Positions 45,168 to 53,145 of a stretch of DNA of 55,023 nt are shown in pieces. The translations under genes were made by a program, and so were the position numbers. How positions within the stretch are numbered: position 1 is the stretch's first letter; each line of letters begins with the position of its first letter. The DNA comes from Candidatus Woesearchaeota archaeon (lineage in GTDB: Archaea; Nanobdellota; Nanobdellia; SCGC-AAA011-G17; GW2011-AR20): NCBI GenBank assembly GCA_018302465.1, contig JAGVZQ010000004.1, positions 1 through 55,023 of the forward strand, in the 5' to 3' direction. The notes beneath the pieces are model-generated. The model worked only from the letters and a program-made list of their open reading frames with translations. It was not told where the DNA came from and did no database searches.

Positions 45168-46391
45168 ATGGTAGATAACGACATATACAACAATAAGCAG
45201 TACTGGGATAATTTTGTAGAAAGGGTAGACCAGTTAATTATCCCACCAGAGAGAAGAACAAAAAATTATAGAAGCAAATATTATATAAAAAATCCTAAAA
45301 ACTTAGGGTATTTTAAAAAATTAATACAAAAGTTTGAGGCTCAGGATTTGAGTTATATTAGAAGAAGGCGCATGAGGGATATTTTTCTTTTTGTTTGCTA
45401 TCATACAGAAAATGACCTTAAAAGTTTAGATGAGAATGATATTGAGAGGATAGCTATTGAGATGTTTAAGACCCATACAACAATAGCAAGCCAAAGCTCT
45501 TTTATTTCCATGGCAAGAAGAATATGGAAAATATTGTTTAAAAATTCTAAATATTGGGCAGAAATCAAAGCAAGACAGGATAGAAGCAAGCAAAGGCAGA
45601 GAAAAGACAAAATAAGTCCTGAAGAATATAAAGCAATTTTTAATTATTTTAATAGAGATATTGAAATGAAATTAATTGTTTCTTTAGTAGTTGAAAGTTT
45701 ATGCAGGCCAGCAGAGCTAGTTAGCTGCAAAATTTCTGGAATAGAGGATTATAATGACTATGCCTTAATTAATACTGAAAGGGGCAAGGAAGGCATTAAG
45801 AAATTAATATGCATAGACAGTTATGCTTTTTTGAAGGAATATCTTAAAAACCACCCTCTAAAAGATAACAAAGATTCTTATTTGTTTACAAATTATTATA
45901 GGATGATTGATAGCAATATCCATCCTAAGTATATAAATCAAAGATTAAGAAGGGCTTGCAATGATTTAAAATTAGGAAAAACGATTACTCTCTATTCTTT
46001 GAAAAGATTTGGAGTAACATCTAAAAGACTGCAGGGATATACAGATAATGAGATAATTAAGACCGCTGGATGGACTTCTGGGAAACAATTAGCTACATAT
46101 GACTTATCAACTCAACAGGAAGTAATAGACAGTTTATTGGCTAAAAAAGGCATTAGGAAAGATGACGAGAATTATAATATATTGCAGAAAAAGAGCTGCA
46201 TGTACTGCGGAAAGGAGGATATTGATTTTAATGAAGATGACTGCCCTAATTGCAGAAGAAGTTTAGATATCGGTAAAATAAGGAAGCAAATGGAGATTAT
46301 GGAGAAGATACAGAATCTGCCTGAAATTGAGAAAATATTGGAACAGTTGAATAGCTTTAAGAATAAAATGGATGGTGTTGGAAATGTTTGA
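45168..46391 (+). CDS. Tyrosine recombinase/integrase with C-terminal zinc ribbon
   Basis: 'VVESLCRPAELVSCKI ... ITLYSLKRFGVTSKRLQGYTDNEIIKTAGWTSGKQLATYDL'; C-term CMYC...CPNC; RBS ggaggt upstream of ATG 45168. Confidence 0.88.
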   Translation: MVDNDIYNNKQYWDNFVERVDQLIIPPERRTKNYRSKYYIKNPKNLGYFKKLIQKFEAQDLSYIRRRRMRDIFLFVCYHTENDLKSLDENDIERIAIEMFKTHTTIASQSSFISMARRIWKILFKNSKYWAEIKARQDRSKQRQRKDKISPEEYKAIFNYFNRDIEMKLIVSLVVESLCRPAELVSCKISGIEDYNDYALINTERGKEGIKKLICIDSYAFLKEYLKNHPLKDNKDSYLFTNYYRMIDSNIHPKYINQRLRRACNDLKLGKTITLYSLKRFGVTSKRLQGYTDNEIIKTAGWTSGKQLATYDLSTQQEVIDSLLAKKGIRKDDENYNILQKKSCMYCGKEDIDFNEDDCPNCRRSLDIGKIRKQMEIMEKIQNLPEIEKILEQLNSFKNKMDGVGNV

Positions 46392-46459
46392 TATAGAAAA
46401 TATGACAAATCAAAATAGTGAGCTGTAAAGTAAACGTCGCCTAACTAATAAAAAACCGC

Positions 46460-47968
46460 CTACTTATACTTGTCTTCTCTTGAAACACCACTTCCAAAAT
46501 TTATGCCACTTGCATCAGCATGATTTCTTATTTCTGTAGCTGCTGAAACTGCTGCTTCGTAAGATACACCAGAAAATCTATCTACATATAATTTTGATAT
46601 TTGATCGGTATCAATAGGCCAATCTGATGTTGGTCCTTCTGGAAATAAATCCTTTTCCATTAGCTTTCTTCCATAATAATTATTTGGTAGAGGTAATATT
46701 GGTTGAGCTTCTATATCACTAACTAATCTTTCATCAATTATATTTTTTGTCCATTCTACAGTTTCTCTAAGCGTTTCTGGCGTTTCTGCTTCTGTACCTA
46801 AAACAAGTGAACCATAAACATGAATTCCTTCACTTTTCATAAGCTTTAATGCTAAATAATTGGTTCTAACGCTATCGCCTGGTCCTTTCATATGTTGTAG
46901 AGTTTGATCACTTCCTGATTCCAATCCAATATTTACTCTGAATACTCCCATATCTTTGAACTGTTTTGCTAATTCTGGTCTTCTAACTAAATCGCGTGCC
47001 TGCGCATATACAAAGAATTGAGGTTCAAATCCCAAATTACTTGGCCTACTTTTAGCAACGTCTTTTACAAATTTACCAAAACTAGAGAAGCTGTCGCACA
47101 CCTCATAAAGTACATTAGCACCAACTTGCTCATAAGCTGCTTTTGCTTCTTCCCAGAACATTTTAGGAGATGAAAATGAGATATCTAATAACATATCACA
47201 ATGTTTACAAATATCTTTTCCTTGCCTTGAACATCCTCTTGCTCTGTTCATTGTAGAAACTCCCGTTACTTCTGAACTATGCAACCCTGCAAATTTATTC
47301 ATATAATTTTTTAAATAAGCATCCCAATGTTCTTTCGGAAAAAGAGTTCTATCAACAACAGGAAAAATATCCAATGCTGATGTTCTTTTCTTAGTTTTAT
47401 TTAGCTCTGATAAAGTGATGGAGAGTAAATTCTTATCTCTCTGATAGTCGAATCCTTTGATAGAATCACCATCTCTGTAAGTTAAATGGGGTATAGAAGA
47501 AAGAGGAATTGTTCCATCTTTAAGAGATTTGACTAACATCTCTAAGGATTCTTCACCATATTCACTTCCAATTACAAAATCAATATAAGGTCTATTGCTT
47601 AGTATCTTACCAGATAATTGTGCGGCTTGATCATTTCCAAATACTGTTAAAGCACCAGAGTCTTTTGCAGCTTGTGCTATTTGTAAAGCATTTTGATAAG
47701 ACGTACTGAGGACACTTACACCAACAAGTCCAGGATTGTACATTTCTATGTCTTTTAATATTTTTTCTTGTGAGTGTACCCCTCCATCTCTCACAATTAC
47801 TTCTAAATCAGAAACTCGTTGTTTTAGCCATGTACCTAGTGCTAATACACCAAGAGCAGGAAAGCTGTAATCGTTAGCTATCGCTGACATTCCAGGATCA
47901 TTTCCCGCATTTACTAAGTATACAACATCATTTTTTACTACTTTCATGTAATTAATAAGTAGTAACAT
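46460..47968 (-). CDS. B12-binding-like/radical SAM protein with atypical Cys spacing
   Basis: 'FPALGVLALGTWLKQ'; 'MNRARGCSRQGKDICKHCDM'; 'FRVNIGLESGSDQTLQHMKG'. Confidence 0.8.
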   Translation of the reverse strand: MLLLINYMKVVKNDVVYLVNAGNDPGMSAIANDYSFPALGVLALGTWLKQRVSDLEVIVRDGGVHSQEKILKDIEMYNPGLVGVSVLSTSYQNALQIAQAAKDSGALTVFGNDQAAQLSGKILSNRPYIDFVIGSEYGEESLEMLVKSLKDGTIPLSSIPHLTYRDGDSIKGFDYQRDKNLLSITLSELNKTKKRTSALDIFPVVDRTLFPKEHWDAYLKNYMNKFAGLHSSEVTGVSTMNRARGCSRQGKDICKHCDMLLDISFSSPKMFWEEAKAAYEQVGANVLYEVCDSFSSFGKFVKDVAKSRPSNLGFEPQFFVYAQARDLVRRPELAKQFKDMGVFRVNIGLESGSDQTLQHMKGPGDSVRTNYLALKLMKSEGIHVYGSLVLGTEAETPETLRETVEWTKNIIDERLVSDIEAQPILPLPNNYYGRKLMEKDLFPEGPTSDWPIDTDQISKLYVDRFSGVSYEAAVSAATEIRNHADASGINFGSGVSREDKYK

Positions 47969-48041
47969 GATAATAAAATAAACTTATGATATTTTTGACA
48001 AAAGTAAATATTTATATACTTATTATTACATTAGTCTTAAT

Positions 48042-49016
48042 ATGGAACAGCAACTCCCAAAATTGGATTATTTTGACAGAAGAACGTTATTTGAATTAGA
48101 TAAAAATGCAAGAATTTCAGGAACTAGTATCGGTAAAAAGATTAGAAAATCTAAACAATTTGTAGATTATCGCATTAAAAAATTGGAAGAAAATAAAATT
48201 TTGAAGGGGTATATAACCGTCATTGATTACTCTAAATTAGGTTATTTGAGTGTGAGAGTCTACTTCAAATTTCACAATCTTACACCAGAACAACAAGCTA
48301 AATTAGAAAATGAACTAATAAGAGATAAAGAAGTTTGGTGGTTGGTAACTTTAGAAGGGATTTGGGATGTTGGATATGCGATGGCTGTAAAAAATATATT
48401 GGAATTTTATGATTATTGGGATAAAATTATGAAAAAATATAGAAAATTTATAAGTAAAAACTCCGTTGTGGTATATACACATATTAAACAATATCCTAAA
48501 TCTTATCTTATCGAGGAAAATAATGAACATAATGGAACTTTAGTTGGTGCTTCCAAGAACCAGATTAGATGTGATGAATTTAATCTAAATCTTCTTAGAC
48601 TAATTGCTGATAATGGAAGAATGTCTCTTTTAGAAGCTGCACAAAAATTAAAGACAAGTCCACAAGTTATAAGAAATCATTTAAGAAAATTAGAAAAAGA
48701 AGGAATAATTCAAGGATATCGGGCATTGATTGATGTTTCATCTTTAGGCTATCGCTACTACAAATCTTATATTAATTTATTACACACAGAAAAATTAATG
48801 GAATTAGAATATTTTTGTAAAAGACATCCTAATATTCTTAACGTTAATCGAACTGTTGGCGGGAGAGATTTTGAGATAGAGTTACAGGCCAAATCTTTTG
48901 ACCAGTTTGATCAGATTATGAAAGAGATTAGAACTAAATTTGAAGGGATGATTGATGATTATGAATTTGTAATAGCTAGAGAAGAGAAAAAAATGGTCTA
49001 TTTTCCATTTGAATAA
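48042..49016 (+). CDS. Tandem-domain Lrp/AsnC-family regulator
   Basis: Two HTH-RAM modules: 'LDYFDRRTLFELDKNARISGTSIGKKI' and 'LNLLRLIADNGRMSLLEAAQKLKTS'. Confidence 0.88.
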   Translation: MEQQLPKLDYFDRRTLFELDKNARISGTSIGKKIRKSKQFVDYRIKKLEENKILKGYITVIDYSKLGYLSVRVYFKFHNLTPEQQAKLENELIRDKEVWWLVTLEGIWDVGYAMAVKNILEFYDYWDKIMKKYRKFISKNSVVVYTHIKQYPKSYLIEENNEHNGTLVGASKNQIRCDEFNLNLLRLIADNGRMSLLEAAQKLKTSPQVIRNHLRKLEKEGIIQGYRALIDVSSLGYRYYKSYINLLHTEKLMELEYFCKRHPNILNVNRTVGGRDFEIELQAKSFDQFDQIMKEIRTKFEGMIDDYEFVIAREEKKMVYFPFE

Positions 49017-49209
49017 ATTATTTGCTACTTAATCTAATCAAATCCAACCATCTATTTTCTCCTAAGTCTAAATTAACTCCTGCTCTTTCAGAAGGCACTT
49101 CATCAGTAGTTGAATGATTTTCTATAAAATTATGTTGAATTACTATTGCCGTCATTAATATGGGTGCAGACCATAAAGCTTTCAATCCTCTAAAGTCTAA
49201 AATAGGTGA
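49016..49209 (-). pseudogene. C-terminal remnant of a DDE transposase
   Basis: Minus-strand frame reads ASPILDFRGLKALWSAPILMTAIVIQHNFIENHSTTDEVPSERAGVNLDLGENRWLDLIRLSSK*. Confidence 0.6.
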
Positions 49210-49281
49210 CGCTAACTTAACAGCTCACAAAATAGAAACATTTATATACCACAGGTAAATGATTATATACTTGAGGTAAAT

Positions 49282-49890
49282 ATGGTATCTTTAACAGAAA
49301 ATGAAGCAAGAGTAATGGATTTTTTAGTTAGAAACTTCCTTGAAAAATATAATATTAATCAGTTAGCTAAAAAGCTTTCAATTAGTCCTGGAGGAATGTT
49401 CAAAATATTAAAAAAACTTAGAAATCAAAATTTCCTTATCAGTAAAGAAATTGGGAATAACACCTTTTTTGATATTAATTATGACTCAGGTGATGTTTTA
49501 GATGCCTGTAAATTTGCTCTAACAGAGAAAAAAACAACTAACCCTTATGTTAGAATATGGATTAAAAATCTAGCTCCACTAAATGAAAAGGCTTATTTGG
49601 CTATTTTATTTGGCTCTGTATTAATGAAAGGCAAGGAGGCGAAGGATATTGATGTTTTACTAGTTCACGATAGAAAAGATTTTGATGAAATAAATAAAAT
49701 AATTAATAATATTCAAAAGATTGTTACGAAGGAAGTTCATGCTATCTCTATGACAAAAGAAGATTTGATTAAAAATATTAACAAAGAAAATGAAGCTATA
49801 ATAGATGCAATAAAAACAGGGATTGTTCTTTGGGGAAGAGATATTTTATTGGAGGTTGTTAAAAATGGGAAAACTAGAAAATCGGTTTAA
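49282..49890 (+). CDS. wHTH-MNT nucleotidyltransferase antitoxin
   Basis: 'YLAILFGSVLMKGKEAKDIDVLLVHD'. Confidence 0.85.
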   Translation: MVSLTENEARVMDFLVRNFLEKYNINQLAKKLSISPGGMFKILKKLRNQNFLISKEIGNNTFFDINYDSGDVLDACKFALTEKKTTNPYVRIWIKNLAPLNEKAYLAILFGSVLMKGKEAKDIDVLLVHDRKDFDEINKIINNIQKIVTKEVHAISMTKEDLIKNINKENEAIIDAIKTGIVLWGRDILLEVVKNGKTRKSV

Positions 49891-50380
49891 ATGGTGTTTA
49901 GAAAGAGGCGAAAAGGGAGAAAAACATAAAGGATTAAGAAAAATTGAACCTGATATTAAAGAATCTGAAAATCAAATAAAAAAGTCTTTATCCGATTTAA
50001 ATACTATGAATTATTTGTATAAAGGAAAAAGAACTGACTGGGTGGCATCTGCCGCTTTTTATTCTATGTATCATTCCTTGCTTGCTTTATTATTTAAGTT
50101 AGGTTATGAATCCAGAAATCAAGAATGCACAATTACTGCAGTTGAAAATTTTATGAAAGATGGAAATATTGATCTTGAAAAAGAATACTTGGATATGATT
50201 AGAATTTTAAAAAATAATGGGGAAGGTGCAAAATCAATTAGAGAAGAAATGCAGTATAGCTCAGAAACTTCTATGGAAGATGATAAATGCAAAGAATTAA
50301 TGGGTAATGCTAAAAAATTTGTTGAAAGAATAAGGGAAATAATTGAAAGCATAAATGAAGAAGAACTCAAAAAGGAATAA
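49865..50380 (+). CDS. HEPN-domain protein
   Basis: 'MNYLYKGKRTDWVASAAFYSMYHSLLALLFKLGYESRNQEC'. Confidence 0.85.
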   Translation: MGKLENRFKWCLERGEKGEKHKGLRKIEPDIKESENQIKKSLSDLNTMNYLYKGKRTDWVASAAFYSMYHSLLALLFKLGYESRNQECTITAVENFMKDGNIDLEKEYLDMIRILKNNGEGAKSIREEMQYSSETSMEDDKCKELMGNAKKFVERIREIIESINEEELKKE

Positions 50381-50398
50381 ACTCCTATGATATCAAAA

Positions 50399-50416
50399 AT
50401 GGATAATATTATCCAT
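50399..50416. terminator. 18-bp perfect palindrome ATGGATAATATTATCCAT just after HEPN gene
   Basis: Perfect dyad; position suggests terminator or operator. Confidence 0.35.
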
Positions 50417-50624
50417 ATGTTCTATTTTGTACTATATTTTAAATATTTATTAACTTTTAATACAAAGTAGCTCACTTTTTCAAAAAAGCTTTGGTCTTTT
50501 TTCTTTAGGTTGCTGCTGCTATTTTCTATGAAAATTATGCAGCAGTCAACTATGAAAATTTTAAGGAGTGAAGCCCTGTAGTGGCTGAATTTTGAATATG
50601 CAGCTGTTGGCTTAATATAGGCAA

Positions 50625-51872
50625 TTATTGCCTTATCATCTCTACAACTTTCCTATCAGCATCTTTCAAAGTCAAGCAAAAACTTTTCTTATTATCAACA
50701 TACCTACTATAATATTTTTTATTCTCTCTTGAACAAACAAAAACCCAGTAATCAAAATATTTATTCAGCCATTTAACTTTATTTGAAATTTGCAGTTGTT
50801 TATTACTCTTAGTTTCAATCTCAACAGCTATTTTCTTCTTAGAGTAAATAAAGGCAACATCTGCTCTTAATCCATCAATAGAATACTCAACTTTAGAATT
50901 TTGCTTGTCTATTTCAGCAAACACATGCTTCATGTGGAAATGATAATTAGATTCTCTTTTTCCATAATTCTTAATTATTACATTATTTCCTGATTTTCCA
51001 TCTCTAAACAATCCAGAATAAGATTCATAATCATATTTTTTAATTAACTTATCTCTAATTTCTGGCTTTAATTCTTCAGCATGATAAAATCTCTTTTCTA
51101 GTAATTCCTTGTCTTCCTCAGGAGCATTATCATAATCAATATTTTCTTCTTTTAGCTTTCCTTCTTTTAATAATTTTATGGCTTTTTTGTACATTAATTT
51201 CTCATTCTCATTTAAACTGTAAAAATTAGAAGGATAGGCTTTATGTTTTAGGACAAAGCTAACAGCTGTTTTCCATTTCTCTTCTTTTGATTTTTCTTTC
51301 TCTCTTAGTTTTTCATATTTATTCTGGGCTTTTTCTATGACATCTGGAAAATAAGTTAAAGCAAATTCAGGAATAGCTTCATTAGATTGTTTTTTATTAA
51401 AATATTTGATTAATTTTTTTATTTGCCTGTTTTCTTTAATTCTTAATTCTTCTTCATATAATTCCTGTTCCTCTAATTCTCTTTGTTTTTCCTCTTCTTT
51501 TTCTCTTAATTTCCTTTCTTTGTCTTTTATTTCTCTTTTAATCTTATTAATTTCTTTAGGGTATTTCTTAGCTAATTTGTTTTTATTTAATTCATTTAAT
51601 TCTTCAATCTTAGAGGCTTTACTTAGTTTTTCTTTAAAGTTATCTTCTTTAATCTTTAAATTTTTTATTTTAATTTGTATTAGTTTCAGCAAAATAGAGA
51701 TAATTAGAATTATTAATAGGAGATATTTTATGTTGTTAAGATGAGTCAATGGGATATTAGTTAAGCTTAAGAAATCCTGCTTGAAATTAACTTCTTTAAA
51801 TTCATTGTAAATAGAACTTAAGACAGCTATCGCTATTGCAATTCCTAAAGTTAAGTCTGAATCATCTTTCAT
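50625..51872 (-). CDS. Membrane-anchored coiled-coil protein with C-terminal PD-(D/E)XK-like domain
   Basis: Two N-terminal hydrophobic segments; charged coiled coil; 'GLRADVAFIYSKKKIAVEIETKSNKQL'. Confidence 0.6.
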   Translation of the reverse strand: MKDDSDLTLGIAIAIAVLSSIYNEFKEVNFKQDFLSLTNIPLTHLNNIKYLLLIILIISILLKLIQIKIKNLKIKEDNFKEKLSKASKIEELNELNKNKLAKKYPKEINKIKREIKDKERKLREKEEEKQRELEEQELYEEELRIKENRQIKKLIKYFNKKQSNEAIPEFALTYFPDVIEKAQNKYEKLREKEKSKEEKWKTAVSFVLKHKAYPSNFYSLNENEKLMYKKAIKLLKEGKLKEENIDYDNAPEEDKELLEKRFYHAEELKPEIRDKLIKKYDYESYSGLFRDGKSGNNVIIKNYGKRESNYHFHMKHVFAEIDKQNSKVEYSIDGLRADVAFIYSKKKIAVEIETKSNKQLQISNKVKWLNKYFDYWVFVCSRENKKYYSRYVDNKKSFCLTLKDADRKVVEMIRQ

Positions 51873-52047
51873 AATAAAAATTAAAAATAGATTATTTATA
51901 ATGAAGTGTAATGCAAGTTATTTTGACGGAGTTATCAAAAAAATAGCTAAAATCTAATGTTTTTTAGGTCAAAAATCGTAAGCTTTATAAAAAATTTGAT
52001 GAATTTGTGCAGTTTAATTTTATATATCAGCTAATTCTATATTGCGT

Positions 52048-52073
52048 ATACTTTGCGCTACAAAATTAATAAA
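52048..52073. repeat. 26-bp direct repeat copy 1
   Basis: atactttgcgctacaaaattaataaa identical to 52155-52180. Confidence 0.95.
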
Positions 52074-52080
52074 TTGAAAC

Positions 52081-52099
52081 GTATAAACAGCAATTATAC
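52081..52099. repeat. Hairpin 1: GTATAA-acagcaa-TTATAC
   Basis: Perfect 6-bp stem, 7-nt loop, 7 nt after repeat 1. Confidence 0.9.
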
Positions 52100-52121
52100 C
52101 AAACTTAAATAGTATTTAGTT

Positions 52122-52140
52122 GTAGGATAGTTTGTCCTAC
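52122..52140. repeat. Hairpin 2: GTAGGA-tagtttg-TCCTAC
   Basis: Perfect 6-bp stem, 7-nt loop. Confidence 0.9.
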
Positions 52141-52154
52141 AAAGTTTAAGTGGA

Positions 52155-52180
52155 TACTTTGCGCTACAAAATTAATAAAC
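52155..52180. repeat. 26-bp direct repeat copy 2
   Basis: Identical to 52048-52073. Confidence 0.95.
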
Positions 52181-52187
52181 CAAAGTG

Positions 52188-52206
52188 TCTAGCCAATATC
52201 TAGACC
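52188..52206. repeat. Hairpin 3: GTCTAG-ccaatat-CTAGAC
   Basis: Perfect 6-bp stem, 7-nt loop, 7 nt after repeat 2. Confidence 0.9.
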
Positions 52207-52326
52207 AAATTTAAAAAGCAATCAAACTTCAAATTCAACACCTAAGGAAATGTTGTAACATATTCCAGAACAATTGTTGACAACATTTTCATAACCTAAT
52301 ATTTATAGTTTATTACAAGATTTAAA

Positions 52327-52395
52327 GGGACAAGTAAAATGTTACCAAAATTGTACCTTTTTTAGTTCCCTTATGGGGGAACTATTTTTTGTCCT
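52327..52395. ncRNA. Nested structured element: GGGACAA...TTGTCC enclosing AGTTCCC-ttatgg-GGGAACT then T-tract
   Basis: Two nested inverted repeats; terminator-like inner hairpin. Confidence 0.4.
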
Positions 52396-52456
52396 ATCAG
52401 TATTTATGGTAAAGCAATTTTAATATTTTTAGAAAAAAGAGGTGATTTTTAGGCAG

Positions 52457-52482
52457 GAAATCGTAAAGGTATGTACGATTTC
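52457..52482. promoter_or_regulatory. Operator-like palindrome GAAATCGTA-aaggtatg-TACGATTTC next to TATA box 'gctttataaa'
   Basis: Perfect 9-bp arms; half-site 'aaaaatcgtaagctttataaa' also at about 51972. Confidence 0.55.
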
Positions 52483-52532
52483 TTTACCAGCTTTATAAAG
52501 GGATGAGTTAAAAAAATAAACAGGAGGTTAAA

Positions 52533-52631
52533 ATGGCTCAAAAATCCAAAATATATGAAAATTTAATGGAAAAAATAAGCGAGTTAATTTTAGAGGCGGA
52601 AAAAGAGCTTGAAAGGGAAAATGGCAAATAA
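52533..52631 (+). CDS. 32-aa small ORF MAQKSKIYENLMEKISELILEAEKELERENGK
   Basis: RBS ggaggt; overlaps next gene's ATG; not in the supplied ORF track. Confidence 0.6.
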   Translation: MAQKSKIYENLMEKISELILEAEKELERENGK

Positions 52632-52911
52632 TCTCTACTCTAAAAGACCGAAATTAACTAAAGATAATTTGAAGAATGAGAATTTCAGGATAGAGCCGGA
52701 TTTAATCGAAAGTATAACAGAAATCTTAAGAGAAGATAAAGATACTAAATCCAAATTTATAAGAGATGCTATGAAAGTAGAGTTTATCAAAAGACTGACG
52801 AATAAACTAATAATTGAGTTAATTAACGACCCAAATATCGACAAGATTTTAGCTGAAAAAATGGATAATTTAAAAATAGTTAGTAAATTGGATTCCTTAA
52901 GGATTAAATAA
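52621..52911 (+). CDS. Small helical protein, unknown (start MANNLYSKRPKL)
   Basis: Overlaps stop of 52533-52631 ORF. Confidence 0.6.
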   Translation: MANNLYSKRPKLTKDNLKNENFRIEPDLIESITEILREDKDTKSKFIRDAMKVEFIKRLTNKLIIELINDPNIDKILAEKMDNLKIVSKLDSLRIK

Positions 52912-52983
52912 TTTACCTTTTATTAGTAGTAACAAATAGAAAGATTTATAAATGCTGTTTTCTCTATATTTTACAGATAAAAA

Positions 52984-53145
52984 ATGCAGAAACAATTCAC
53001 AATTACAAAGAGAATAGCAAAACACGGGAAGCAGAATGTGATAGTCATTCCCAGCTTTTTAAAGGATGAATTAAAGCCAAGAACCGTGGTTGAACTAAAA
53101 ATTAACATTATTAAGGAGGCTGAAGATGACAAAGCTGACTTATGA
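52984..53145 (+). CDS. Small AbrB-like DNA-binding protein MQKQFTITKRIAKHGKQNVIVIPSFLKDELKPRTVVELKINIIKEAEDDKADL
   Basis: Complete ORF overlapping the MoxR-like start; not in the supplied ORF track. Confidence 0.6.
   Translation: MQKQFTITKRIAKHGKQNVIVIPSFLKDELKPRTVVELKINIIKEAEDDKADL

Noticed and set aside
44951-45193. Minus-strand ORF 44951-45193
   Set aside because: Overlaps the tRNA-Ser gene and integrase leader; no coding evidence
46410-46460. att-like repeat of the tRNA-Ser 3' end after the integrase gene
   Set aside because: 'acgtcgcctaacta' matches the tRNA end only loosely; no credible direct repeat
50399-50416. Rolling-circle nick site (TAATATTA inside a palindrome)
   Set aside because: Embedded in a loop-less palindrome right after a gene with no Rep gene seen; terminator/operator is simpler
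52048-52206. CRISPR array
   Set aside because: Only two repeats with an 81-bp gap containing another hairpin, and no cas genes; spacing and hairpin rules do not fit CRISPR
41334-52935. Recurring AGTAGTAACA motif (41340, 47957, 52926) as a shared operator
   Set aside because: Short, AT-rich, inconsistent orientation and distance to starts; needs statistics
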